Assembly: GCA_910592205.1 (NCBI GenBank)
Contig: CAJVPJ010000118.1
Span: forward strand, 1-43,373
Origin: Paraglomus occultum
Lineage: Eukaryota > Glomeromycota > Glomeromycetes > Paraglomerales > Paraglomeraceae
Direction: 5' to 3'
Length of the DNA: 43,373 nt
The notes below the pieces were generated by a model, which ran no database searches, was not told the DNA's origin, and saw nothing but the letters and a program-made list of their open reading frames with translations. This document shows, piece by piece, positions 23,701-35,150 of this stretch. Position 1 is the stretch's first letter. Each line of letters begins with the position of its first letter. Both the position numbers and the translations under genes were made by a program.

Positions 23701-24319
23701 TGGTGCATTCCCATCGTCTAGATCATTCGGTTTTCGCGCCAAAAACTATATTAACCAGAGACCTACATAGACACAGCCATTATGTAATAATGATGGAATA
23801 TGATCATATGAATTCTAGCTTGTGCACTATTGGTCATTTATCGATTATTTTTATAGTCACTACGCTTATTCATTATTGGCGGAAATTAATCATACTTTTA
23901 AATCCTTCCATCACGAGATGATAATAATCTTGGCAATAGCTCTTCACGAACTAAGCAATCATTGCTATTACTGGCCGGCCGGCCCACCAATAATAAAACA
24001 TCTCAATATGTTACCGCAGTTATATACATCGGAACAATTCTATATTTGAATTTTACAAATACAAATTGACTGCACAATGCTACACTTATTATTTTACTAT
24101 TATTATTATTGTCATTGTCATTGTCGTTATTAATGTTATTATTATTACTATTAATATTAAGACGAATTTCGGAATATATTAAATACGTAACATCTAATCT
24201 GATAGCATATGCACTACGTATACAATTATATACAGTCTATCAGAGGACTGTACAATTAATTAGATGACATACTATACAATCACAACCCATCACCCCTCGA
24301 GATCCCTCTGTCTTGCGCT
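20708..24319. other. Gene-poor intergenic region
   Basis: About 3.6 kb without a convincing gene. All open frames are under 80 codons, with no family motif or splice context. Local features are an A-run with pyrimidine-rich flank at 22020-22075, and AT-rich simple sequence (attattattattgtcattgtc) at 24090-24160 near the 3' end of the channel gene. Confidence 0.45.
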
Positions 24320-26897
24320 TTAACAACCATCGCCGCTACTACGCTCAACAACAATTTCAATACCTCCCGCCTCACCGTTACCATCACCGTCACCATCCCC
24401 ACCGCTACTAATATTACCCTCATTCTTGCCAGCTTCGCTGATAATGCAATCATCGACGGCGCGCCTGTTTAGAAAATTGTCCATTTCATGTTGAACATCG
24501 GCGGTGACGTTACCCCCGTCTCTTTCACTAGTCACACCACTCGCTTCATCTGTCTTTCTTGCGCTCGCATCGAGTCTTTGCTGAAACAAACCCATCAACC
24601 CACTCTCCTTTGCAGATATCACGTTCTTATCGTTATACTTGGGACACTCTCCGCACGGCAGAGTGGCCGAGCGAAGCAGAGTGTTCGGTGCGAGTCGAGC
24701 TGAGGATGTCACTTGAGCCGTCATTACACTTTGCGGATGGTCATAGTCGTCTTTGTATGTGTATGCGGATTCGGGAGCGATGACGGAATGCTCGATCGAG
24801 TGTGTATCAATGGACGAGCCGACGGCGGCGTTGGCTGGCACGTCCCGCTTTGACGACCGCCTAAACATCTTGAACGGATTAAGCGTATTAGTGCTGCTGC
24901 TGCTAGTGGTGGTGGTGGTAGTGGTAGTGGTCGTATTGCTTTTTTGTTTGCGAGAGACGTCCGTCGTTGTCGTCGGTGTCGGCTTCGGCGTCGTTGCCGC
25001 CACTGTCGTCATTTCGGTAATCGATAGCTCCATCTCGTTCTTTGATTGATAGTCAGGAAACGTGCACACTGATGATTTATACAGTTCATTAACCGCTTCT
25101 TTCGGCATATCCAACTTTGTCTTTTCGATAATGTCCGTATTGCCATACTGCTGTTGCTGCTGCTGTTGCGACTGTTGATACTCATGATTGCACGCAATCT
25201 GCTTCCACCTTTCAAGCTCAGATTCCAATTCAACGATTTTCTGCAAAGCAGCAACGTGCTCCATCTGTATTTCCCTGTACTTGCGCGGGTTCACATCTGC
25301 CAGGACATCCTGCACTTCAGCGATCGCTTCCAACAATTCCCGGTTACGCCTCTGCAGATACTTTATTTGCCATGACGTGATGTTTGCAGGATCTTTTGGC
25401 GTTTGCGCAAGCTGACGGGTTTCCTTTAGCTTAGCCAGGCGATGGGCACGCGTCCATTCGACGCTCAGGTTCGATCCGATTATCGAGGATGGTATGACAA
25501 GAAACAATAATCCGCACGTTATCGCGACGCCCGTTACGATTCTTCCCCATAGGGTGTATGGAATGTCATCACCGTAACCAGTCGTTGTTATTGTGACGAC
25601 AGACCAATAAAATGAATGAAGTATAGATTGAAATGGGCTGACTTCCAAGTGGCCATCTGAATCTCTTCTAAGCCATACTTTGTTTTCCGGGTCAAAGACT
25701 CCTCTTTCCGTCAAAAACATCAAACTGGATGAAAGAATAATGATGGTGGTATACCAAAATGCCATAAACAGTATTTGGTTTGATGAGCGACGCACTACTT
25801 TCATGGCAGCCTTATAGAGATTAGGTGGAAGGGGAAAACAAAGGTAATTTTAATAATGATCGAGAAAATTGGTGTTGAGCGAGCATATTAATTAAATTTA
25901 CCTTGAATCCCACCGAATGCCTTATAAAGTCGGATAGTCGAATGAACCTGACAAGCTGCAAAACTCTTAAAAAGTAAAGCCCACTCTAAATAGATGCAAG
26001 TGAAACTATTAATAAGCGCATAAATTATTAAGTACGAGCGTAAAAACGCTGTCAATTTAAAGTCACTTGTATTATAAAGAAGAACCATGTGTTCATTAGG
26101 TAGGTCCACATACCTCTTGCCTCGTAAAAGCGATTTGAATAAAGAATGGAATAATTGCGATCAAGTCGAGTATACTCATTATTCCTAGACGACAATCAGA
26201 AAAATAAGCCGGTTGTTACGTTAGCCAGTTACTATGTCGGCTTTATGCTAAGGAATCAAGCGACTTACCGAAAAAATACTTTTTTTTATCCACAGAGGCA
26301 AAGAATCTCCCCAAATATTCTATAGTAAATATCATACTGAAGAGAATACGAAGTGGCAACCTGAAAAACAGATATCATATGAGCAAATTGATTAATATTG
26401 AATCTTTGTTAACCAAAAACTTGCAAAGCCCGGCCAAGTCTCAATAAATTGTATTATCGAGAAAGACAATTCAAATTCAGTAACAACACACTAAATACGC
26501 CTTTTTTTTTACTCACAATAACGGCCGATCAGACAGCTCATACTTTGGTAGAGAATTAACACAGACTAAAGACACGGTTCCAATAGTGCACAAAGCAGAA
26601 AAAACCGAGAAAAATCTCGCAGCAAGACTCTGGGGTTCTTCAAAGAAGTGATACAGCTTTTTTTGAAACGGAGTTCGTCTCAGGTGGTCTGGGTCAACCT
26701 AAACAAAAAAAAAATATTCAGATTCCTGCCCCCACTAATGAACAACAATCTACGAAGAAATGATTTACCTTTGCTTTATCGCGAGTATCATAATCATCTT
26801 CCGAATCAATGATATTATCACCCAACACGTTGTCGGATATACCGTCATTCTTTGAATTTTCATAAATCTCCTTTTCGACTCTAGCAGTGCCAGGCAT
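24320..26897 (-). CDS. Voltage-gated potassium channel alpha subunit (Kv type, six TM)
   Basis: Minus-strand exons 26897-26769, 26698-26517, 26360-26269, 26184-26114, 25985-25902 and 25810-24320 join in frame to 682 aa. S1 lies in FFSVFSALCTIGTVSLVCVNSL, S2 in RILFSMIFTIEYLGRFF and S3 in IMSILDLIAIIPFFIQIAF. S4 is LRVLQLVRFIRLSDFIRHS. S5 is FMAFWYTTIIILSSSLMFL, followed by a pore with TTTGYGD (261-267) and an S6 ending VIPSSIIGSN. The protein should conduct K+ across a membrane, probably the plasma membrane. The acidic 43-residue exon 1 leaves no room for a T1 tetramerisation domain, and the animal S6 PVP is replaced by IPSSI. The roughly 370-residue C-tail has a predicted coiled coil (KIVELESELERWKQ), a poly-Q run, a poly-Thr/Ser run and a Gly/Asp-rich end. 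It is the only clear housekeeping-type gene in the window. Confidence 0.9.
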
Positions 26898-27870
26898 AGT
26901 TAATAATTGAAATAACTTCTAATTAGTTTTTTTTCCCCATTACGAACTTTACTAACCTTCCAATTATCCAAACATCGCCACTATCCTTCCTCGTCATGTA
27001 ATTAAATCGATTGTTATTATAATTATTATTACCACAATCTGTGGCCCAGGGCCTTTTCTTTTCGGCATCTGGGCTCACAGGAAAAGTAGCGGCCATTATT
27101 TAGTATCTTTCTATCGCGGTATAGATAATGTAGAATTTGCTGATGCAACTGAGATATGGTTGGTTTCGACGAGAATGAAAATGCCAATGACATCGCAAAA
27201 CGCACAGCGCAATGCAATCGTTTTGGGAGGGAAAAAGGTAGTTTCGGGTTACCACATAAACAAATTCCAACACATTAAAAAAAGATTCGGAGAGGAGGGG
27301 GGAGATAAAAAAGAGGTGAGGGATATGAAAAGAGTAAAAATTTAGTTTTTTGTTTTTTTGATATCAGACAGTAGGAGAATGCAACGCTTATATTCGGTTC
27401 GTATAGAAAATCTTTTGCCCTTTCCCCTTCCAATCAGATATACGTTTTACTACATACCCATATATAATTATTTTCATAGTAACAATATGTTGAGAATCAT
27501 CTGAGAATAAACACTCCCCATTCTAATCGGCTATCCGGAGCCAATTGTTTAGACGCATTTTTCGTCGAGCTTCAAAGAGAGTAAAGAGGAAACTTTTCAT
27601 AGTTTCAAGAATAGAAATAGACCTGATGATACTTCATGATACTCCACACGTTTGCCAAAATAAACTTGCATAGTTACGCCATGTATGGATCGTGCTCTGC
27701 AACATGAATGCTCAGATGTGATCTCGTGAGGATACTTAAAGCGCATTAGTAACCGCTTGAAAGACGGATCGTCAAAAGATAAAGAGTTTTGATTGGAAGA
27801 TTAATGCGAAAAGACTGTCGGCGAACAAAACCCCACTTGGATAAGATTCGCTCGATTTTTTGATCTACCG
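26898..27870. other. 5' region of the channel gene and non-coding spacer
   Basis: Upstream sequence of the minus-strand channel gene. A 62-codon minus frame (27029-27217) and a 61-codon plus frame overlap without family features. No clear promoter motif is seen. Confidence 0.4.
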
Positions 27871-28470
27871 CTAACATTTCATCTGACACAACAGGGCATA
27901 TGATCCGATGATGGTGTTACACGGATTTAAGCCCCCCGCACATTTGATTTCCAATTGTGTAACGGACACACTGGTAGTATGAAATAGGGAAACTTTTTCG
28001 GATTTTACCTTAATATAGATACTGTATACGGCAGCATATAAAAGCGCGATAATTTTACCATGAATGAATTCACGAGCCTTCTCTAGAGAACTTTCGTCAG
28101 ACTGTTGAAGAAAAATTCTGTAATTGGATGGTTTAATTTCATCCAACGATTGTGTGATTACAGTGTTCAAAGGGGTTCCATAATAAGCTGTTAACAACAA
28201 CAATGTGTTTGATAATCACTAGTCTTAGGTATTACAAATAAATAATAATAGAGAGATTAAAGATTTCTTTATTGTTACGGTAAACCAGAACCCTTTTTCA
28301 AATATTTTATTAAAACCATGCATTGAAAAAAGGTCCAAGGCGTAAATCAACAGGTTTGACAAAGTCTGCGTCACTTTTTAAAAAGAACTCTGTTTTACGA
28401 CGTATCATGCGTGCCAAGACACATTCAATGTTGGCCTTGTACTAATTTGTTGATGACTTTGTAGGCTGCC
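27871..28470 (-). pseudogene. Possible multi-exon gene or gene remnant, family unknown
   Basis: Two stretches on the minus strand look coding. The first (about 28449-28321) follows an 'aaattag' acceptor-like site and reads YKANIECVLARMIRRKTEFF...ADFVKPVDLRLGPFFNAWF before a stop. The second (about 28190-28025) follows 'ttaacag' and reads AYYGTPLNTVITQSLDEIKP...KAREFIHGKIIALLYAAVYSIYIK, ending at a possible GTAAAA donor. They could be neighbouring exons of one gene or fragments of a decayed one. I found no start exon and do not recognise the family. Confidence 0.3.
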
Positions 28471-30991
28471 TTTGTAAACTGCGAATTAATATGTATATGA
28501 ATACAGTCATGAAATTACCTTGTCATTTAGAGTGTTAAATTATCCTTTACAGTAAAGTTTTATGCGGGGAAGAACGGCTGAAGCCTTCCACAAATAAAGA
28601 AATCAAGGGCCGAACACTTTTTCAGGCTTAGTTATTTGTGGATTAACTCTTATTATATATTGTATTATTACCGAGTAAGGCTAAATATAAATCATGGGTT
28701 GAAAATATAAGCCATAATAACAAAGTCATTGAGTGGTTAAAAGTGGTTGTCGGTTATATTACTTTAAACAAGAGCCAAGCAAAACGATTGTATAATAAAA
28801 GTTATCGGAAAGAGTTATTTCAGGAAATTAGTAAATTGCTTAGATAAAATCTTGCGTACAATTTGAATTTGTTGGTTTCGTCCAAGACACGACGAGATAA
28901 AATCATGGAAAACAAAATAGGTTGTATCAGACAACGTCAATACATGAAACTTTGACATATGTTCTTTTGCGACGGATAAATATTATGGCTAATAAATTGA
29001 TCAACATAATTTTCACGTGTCAGAGATTTTTCATTTTAACGTTATGGAAAACTTGACGTAACAAGCAACGAAAAAATTAGAATAGATGCTTTTGTTAATA
29101 TCGTCCATATACTAATTCTTATATATTATACAAAATTAGCTCTCGTGTCAAATACTATATACACATGCAAGTTAATGCGTATAAACGATATAAGCGATTC
29201 TACTTTTTACTTTAGGAAGCTTGTAAATCAATCTTTTAAGGCTTTTCTAAGCAAATTAACTTATAAAGTTAATACTATTAGTCAATTGTAATCAGCCATA
29301 AATGTCTAAAGCTGTAAATTGCAGACGTTAGACTCGTGCTATGTCGGAAATGTACTCCAATTGGAAATTGCCAACTGCGCAAAGTCAATTGGCCAATACC
29401 AAGGTTATTTATAAAATAAATTTATTTTTCCCTAGAACAAATGCTTTCACAGTATTTCACAAGGCAACCGGCAGTAGAGTAGAGTACATATATTATAAAA
29501 TATTTTTAGACTGATTTTTATTGTATTATTATTCGAGCTTAATAAAGAAGCGTTAATGTGACTAGTGCTAAATCAAGGCAATCTATTAGAATTGGGTAGC
29601 TTAACTAAATCCCAGCACACTCATTATAATTACATAAACGTCCAATTGGTTTTAAATAGAAAAGTACACCGAAACGTGCTAAACATGAAAAAAAGCCAAG
29701 ATATTGTTGTGTCTGAGTTCGGACCTGTCTCAGTTCAGAACCCAGTCGAGAACTCAGTTGTCTCAGTCCAAGAACCCAGACACTTAGTCCAGAACTCAGT
29801 TATCTCAGTCCAGAACTGAGACAGGTTTCCAACTGAGGCACAACAGTATTACTTCAATAAATGGGCTAATAACAAATTTCAAATTTCAAATGTTATATAT
29901 CGCTCGTTGAAATAACTATCGGTAAGTCTATTTAATTGCACTATACAATTGCAACTTTTATTGTTTTAACACTTAGTTTACGTTAAAAAAATTTTTTATT
30001 TTATCATACAATCGTCTCTTTACTATGTATTGTTTTTCACCACTAATACTATTTACTGAATGTAGTATTTTGAACCTTATCGCGTGTTAACGTAACAGTG
30101 ACACATTTATGAGAGATTAATTAATAATTAATACCGTTACTTTTTAAATTTTTAAAAAATGCGAAATAATAGGTATCTGATTAGAACATGAACATGGTCA
30201 GAAATAGATTAAATCGTTTAATACTTATTGTTTTGCGTAAATAAATTTAGAAAGAGCCAATTAACAATCATTGATAAACCTTGAAACATACAATGCTTAA
30301 GCTAAAAGGCTCTATCCATTATATGCAATGCTATAACTTTGCGCCTACCTTCTTAGTAGCGTCAACCCTCATCGTGGCATATCAAACGGCAGTTTACCGT
30401 CTTGTCGAGGACAGAGTATAATAAAGTTAATTTTCAAAAACTTTTCTCACTACCCGATTGTTTACTTCGTACTCACTTTAATATGTTGTTTTTGGCTGCT
30501 GCAAATTTATAGAATACTTGCAAAAAGTTTGATCAAATATTATATTTACACAAATAGCATTCGTTCTTAAAAAGTTTTGTTAATATCATAGTGCTTATTG
30601 ATCTTGAGACGTTTTACTTCAAATATTTGTTATTATTACTGATTTTAAAACAACGTTTGCTATATGAGCGCGTAATTGCATACCATAGCACTTTGCTGTT
30701 ATAAACATTACTCCTACTTATCTCATATCCCACTCATTATACAGACCCTCAGTTTGAGCATGACGGTAGTTTCGGCTCAGACAAGCAGTTTTTCGTTGAA
30801 AACAAATTTTGTTGCGAAAAATATCAAGTTTGCGGTTTTGTAGGCCGATATTTTTTTATTCACGCTTCTTTTGACCGTCGTTCGCTGGCATAAATAGTTA
30901 ATATTATAGGTTTGGTTTCAGTAAACATTCGTCGCTGTCTTGCTTGTCCGTGAAAGTTTGTATTTGAGAAAACGACGTGAACATGCGCTGA
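28471..30991. other. Non-coding region
   Basis: AT-rich with no supported gene apart from the short tandem repeat at 29722-29822. Short frames here are low-complexity. Confidence 0.4.
29722..29822 (+). repeat. Short tandem repeat built on 'ccagaactcagttgtctcagt'
   Basis: About four imperfect copies of '(c)cagaactcagtt(g/a)tctcagtc' and '(c)agaacccag'. The stretch stays open as part of an 84-codon frame (29565-29819) that translates to SVQN/VQNSV repeats, but nothing else supports coding. The end 'cagaactgagaca' is inverted relative to the units. Confidence 0.6.
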
Positions 30992-31402
30992 ATGTTTTAT
31001 GATTACGCCACGCCCTTTTCTTTGCCTTCCATTCTCATTTGTTCATGTCTTACGTTATTCCATACATTTACAGAAAATCAATATTGTCCAGTTCGATTGC
31101 GTAAACTGATAAGAGATTTAGTAACTCTTTCTTTCAAGCGTTGTAATTTTGCACTTAAGAGACGCATTATTGCTTTCTGTTATAAGCGCGCTTATTGTAC
31201 AAAGGCATTTGCACTTGCTTACGGATATACGCAATCACAGCGGAACATTGTTCTTGGCACTTTATTTAATCGTCTACTTAATGGTTGTAATGTGATCGAT
31301 ATTGTAAACATTTCAAGTACAGTTAATACGAATATGGTAAATATCATTGAAATTAAAACGGCTTGGCTATTGGAGAACATACACCAAAGTAATGATGGGT
31401 GA
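30992..31402 (+). CDS. Hypothetical protein, 136 aa or the exon of a larger gene
   Basis: An open frame unusually long for this AT-rich spacer. From about 31073 ('ttacag', a possible acceptor) the translation is basic and non-repetitive, with Cys and Arg/Lys spread through CPVRLRKLIRDL, KRCNFALKRRIIAFCYKRAYC and GYTQSQRNIVLGTLFNRLL. The first 27 codons after the ATG are hydrophobic and could instead be intronic or a weak signal sequence. I recognise no domain. It may be a single-exon gene, an internal exon, or chance. Confidence 0.3.
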   Translation: MFYDYATPFSLPSILICSCLTLFHTFTENQYCPVRLRKLIRDLVTLSFKRCNFALKRRIIAFCYKRAYCTKAFALAYGYTQSQRNIVLGTLFNRLLNGCNVIDIVNISSTVNTNMVNIIEIKTAWLLENIHQSNDG

Positions 31403-31952
31403 GGTGAGGTGGGATGAGATGAGGCATCTCGTCTGTTGACCCACAGGCCGTTTTTGAGAATGTTATTTAGGGCTATTCTATATTTTCAGCGTACGAGATT
31501 ATTTGTGTGTGCCAAGCCGTACACATCTGTTGTACTGATTTGACAGCAAATGTTACTTGTCAGTCAGCAAACTTTAAATTGTATAACTTTTAATATTAAA
31601 AGGCTGAGAAAGCAGTGAAAGCGTTCATAGTAATTCGAAAAACATTTGTCAATTACCACGAGAACTTGTCCAATCTTGAAATAATTTGATTAACCGCTGT
31701 AAGCTGCACGGGCTCTGTTTGACTCCCTTTTCTAGCCTGTGCGATGTCATGCATTTGCTTGGAACTCTCATTCGTCACCTTTGTGCGAAAGAACTATTTT
31801 TAAAAAAAGGTAGTTATACAGAAATGGGCCTAATAAGGTACAAAAATTTTACCCCTATGCAGTGATATGTATCACGACACTGTAATTACACAAGTTTTGC
31901 AAAAAAGAATATTTAAATCTCTTAATGCGACTCTCATCAATTATTCGTTAAA

Positions 31953-32982
31953 ATGAATCGCATTACTTTTATATGTTTGATCTTCTCGTTTCTCTTTAAC
32001 TTTGGTGCCTCTATTGTAATTCGCAAGCCAGGTAATTATTTCTTGTCTACCTGAATTAAGAAAAGATGTGTAATTATTATGTATTGTAATATTAAACCCA
32101 TCATTTTTTAAACCGGTAACTTTTTGCGTTAATATTTTCATTACTAAAAAGTAAAGGGAACCGCTTTTCCGGTCGGTGTGGACATTCCTGTTAAGTTCTG
32201 CCCCGAACCTGGGATTACTACAATCGACACTATATCTCTTATCGCTGTAAACCATCCTACGCAGACAATTGGAGTAAATATTGCAGTACAACCAGGTGGG
32301 TGATATTACTGCTATCATAGAGTATTCATTACAAATAATAATTAATTGATTGTTCTCCCCCCCCCCCCCAATATTAATAGGAACAAAGTGCATTACGTAT
32401 AAGTTTCACCCGTCCCAAAATCTTGCCGTCTCTCCTTCTACCTACTTTGAAATCGTTGCTCATGGAATTAATGGTCAAGTAAAGGCTCTTTCTGCGACTT
32501 TTACTGTTGGTAAACCTGGATTCGGGTTAATTATTACCCATCCTGTCACGGATACAAGTATTCAAGTAGGAAAAGTTTAAATTAAAATTTTATTAAACGA
32601 GTCATTTCGATTACTTAATAACTACATATTCTTTATGATTTAGTGTGGCCACAAACTTAAGATTCGATGGAAAGGCCGTAAGCATTTTACCCGTACAATA
32701 ATTTATTTTATTTCTGAGAATCTAATCTATATTTATTTTACAGCACTTAAGTTATACAGAGGCCTTACTTTTACCAAATTTTATTTGAGTGAGGCTGGTG
32801 TAACCAACTTTCTATTTGCGCCTCCAGCAGGAAATCTTCCAGTTGCTATTACACCGGGCGAAAAAACCGTCTACGTTCCCTTTGGTCTCAAGAGCGGTCA
32901 TATTTATAATGTTTTTGTTGAACTCATTCGCAACGGTAAAGTTGAGCAATATCTTTCAGACAACTTTAGGCTCCGTTGTTGA
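31953..32982 (+). CDS. Small secreted protein with Ig-like (Kre9/Knh1-like) repeats, C-terminus truncated
   Basis: Exons 31953-32031, 32152-32295, 32381-32574, 32644-32677 and 32744-32982 join in frame to 229 aa. MNRITFICLIFSFLFNFGAS is a clear signal peptide, so the product enters the secretory pathway. Two beta-rich segments follow. The second, with ITHPVTDTSIQVGK...LKIRWKG, resembles the N-terminal Kre9/Knh1 fold found in fungal cell-wall and secreted proteins, where W lies after a 'P...D....G' strand. No GPI-anchor tail or Ser/Thr-rich stalk is visible. The stop at 32980-32982 follows from a tandem duplication plus one extra base at about 32966; without that base the frame would run through both copies to a stop near 33134. 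The family assignment is tentative; secretion is well supported. Confidence 0.7.
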
Positions 32983-33037
32983 ACTCCTTCGCAACGGTAA
33001 AGTTGAGCAATATCGTTCAGATAACTTGGGCTCCGTT
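32917..33037 (+). repeat. 60/61-bp tandem duplication in the secreted-protein gene
   Basis: Copy 1 at 32917-32977 and copy 2 at 32978-33037 both read VEL(I/L)RNGKVEQY(L/R)SDN. They differ at a few positions. Copy 1 has one more base ('caactttaggctcc' against 'taacttgggctcc'), which shifts the frame to the stop at 32980. The original duplication was most likely 60 bp and in frame. Confidence 0.85.
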
Positions 33038-33042
33038 GTCCC

Positions 33043-33276
33043 TTCTAATGCAAGATTGTACGAAAACGAATATTATTTGACTGAATATGATCTGAAAGAC
33101 GCCGTTTTTGCTATCACTTATTACTCGTTTATATAATTATTGAAGCTTCACAAAATTGTCAGAACTTTTTGTGATTATTCGCTGTTTTTTCTACTCCCGC
33201 AGTAGACGCAACGCTAGAAATAAAATACCTGTTTGTGTCACTTGCACTTGATTATGATCGTACCGCAGCAGCACAA
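33043..33276 (+). repeat. Segmental duplication, copy next to the secreted-protein gene
   Basis: This stretch matches 37651-37866 at high identity with a few indels: 'ttgactgaatatgatctgaaagacgccgtttttgct', 'aagcttcac', then 'tttgtgtcacttg.acttgatt.tgatcgtaccgc'. It contains the former C-terminal codons and 3' flank of the secreted-protein gene. Confidence 0.8.
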
Positions 33277-33517
33277 TACGCCGCGTAGTTATTGTCAATC
33301 GGCAAAGATTGGAAAATATTTTGTAATGCCAACGGGAATATGTCATCATTATTAGGCGTCTGTGACACTATCCACATTAAATGTTTTTCTGTTCAAAGCG
33401 TGTCGTGTATAGTTACACCATCTAAGCAGGATGCATGCATAAGCTCGTCTGGAGGAAAAAACTGTTCAGCAAGGGAAGTCATATTTGGTAATGTCAATCC
33501 CTCAGCTTTGTGGACAG
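33193..33517 (+). pseudogene. Possible exon remnant of a Cys-rich protein
   Basis: After 'cccgcag' the frame reads ...LFVSLALDYDRTAAAQYAA, meets a stop at about 33286-33288, then continues in the same frame as LLSIGKDWKIFCNANGNMSSLLGVCDT...CISSSGGKNCSAREVIFG to a GTAAGT donor at 33518. Several Cys residues and both splice-like edges suggest a decayed exon of another secreted protein. A similar FVSLALDFDRTAQ phrase lies at 37820-37860. Family unknown. Confidence 0.3.
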
Positions 33518-33639
33518 TAAGTGTAAAACAATTTATTAGAAAATTGTGTTTTTGAAGCAAAAATACCATTGATGTGAAACAATATTAATAAGAATTACAA
33601 TGTTTACAATTTAATTGCTACTCCTATAAAAACATTACA

Positions 33640-34640
33640 ACGGAAAAAAATATTAATGTGGCGGCAGAAACTAACCTTCAAATAATATTTACGATATACT
33701 ATATAACGAATATTGATATTTTATGTGAGAACGCATTTCTTCGTCCGGTTAGCATTCCAGGCACATGTGTTGTATACCTGACCTTCGGTGATATATTATT
33801 CGGCGATGCAATGCTATTATTAAATATATTAACGAAATTAATAAACCATTAATATTTTTATCAAGAGTATCCGCATTTCGCTTCGTATCCCCTCATTAAT
33901 GAAATAATATTTTAACTTAAACAAAATAACGATAAATTCACAATAGTTTTACAACGATAATAGACTCACAGTAACTTTATTGGATCATCAACCTTCAAAC
34001 AAGCATATGTATTTACTACGAACGCCTTTTTTATACTAAACATAAGGTCATATAATCGCCGTCTTCTAAACTTCACACTTCCCATGCTTTACTTATTATT
34101 CGTATGCGAAGAGTTGCGACCGAATTTGGCGGAAGTGATTGCTCCGCAACTTGCTTATTAGTCGGTGAAGAGCTCACATCAAGGTGTCAATTCAGAGTAT
34201 AATAAGAACCTCTCATGCCCTGCTTATTAGTCGTCGAGAGATTACGCCAAAGCATCGACAAAAGAATACTAGGAACTTGCTTGGTTACCAGAGTTTTCGT
34301 ACATCAAAATATCAGTATCGAAAATAAAGAGCAAAGACAATGATAATAATAATACGATCGATAATAATTTCAATATTTCAATATTAAATAACAAATATAA
34401 ATATTTTACTACAAGAGATAAAGCCACCCCAGGGAAGTAGTTCCGCTTCCAGTTTACTATTACCATTCAGCAGTAACCAACTTACTTTTTCCGCCTGGAG
34501 GAAAGGTTTTCTACATAATAATTTCATATCACTATTCAAACTCATCACTTCTGTATGAGTCATAAATACATGCATTTCGCCAACTTCTCACTGATCCAAA
34601 ATGCTCGGATTTTGATCAATTTAATAATTCCGCAATAAAC
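33640..34640 (-). repeat. Dispersed repeat, copy 2, rearranged
   Basis: 33640-33855 matches part B of copy 1 in plus orientation, while 33860-34640 matches part A inverted. The junction lies close to 'aataaaccattaata' at 33837-33852, which ends part B in both copies. No coding capacity. Copies 1 and 2 have diverged a good deal, so they are old. Confidence 0.7.
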
Positions 34641-35150
34641 AGTAAAATAAGCTGTTTACAAGCACAACCAACTGTGATATGATTAATGTTAATGACTGAT
34701 TATAATAATCATGAAAAGTGGCAAGACGACAATACAAATAATGCTGATTATATTCAACTTGCGGAATAGTGTTTTGTTAATTTTTTTAATAGCTATTAGC
34801 AATGGCATATGAATAAATTATTTAGGATAATAGTCTTCTTTTTTGTCTATTTTATACTTATTATATATCAGTGAGGTTTGATAAATATTGAAGATAATCA
34901 TTACTGATGAAAGTGGTAATAACAATAACAGTTGTATATCATATATTTATTGATATTTAATATTGTCTGGCGAAAATACAAGTAATGTTATGTATGCACT
35001 TAACCTATATTCAGTAATGCTTGAAAGAGTGGCTGCAATATTGCTGCAATTGATTCAAATACTTTTCTTCATAAGCTAACCAAATAATAATAAAGACCTA
35101 TAAAAATAAAAGTCACAAATGCTATGCCACATGATTATGATCTGAATAAG
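34641..35150. other. Non-coding spacer, 3' side of the BTB-Sel1 gene
   Basis: AT-rich. It must hold the 3' UTR of the minus-strand BTB-Sel1 gene. I see nothing else. Confidence 0.4.

Noticed and set aside
24488-25049. Plus-strand frames rich in Val/Leu opposite the channel tail
   Set aside because: They are the reverse complement of the poly-Thr and poly-Gln codons of the channel gene.
31941-32393. 150-codon minus-strand frame over the secreted-protein gene
   Set aside because: The plus strand has a signal peptide and four consistent introns there; the minus frame crosses the poly-C run and shows no family features.
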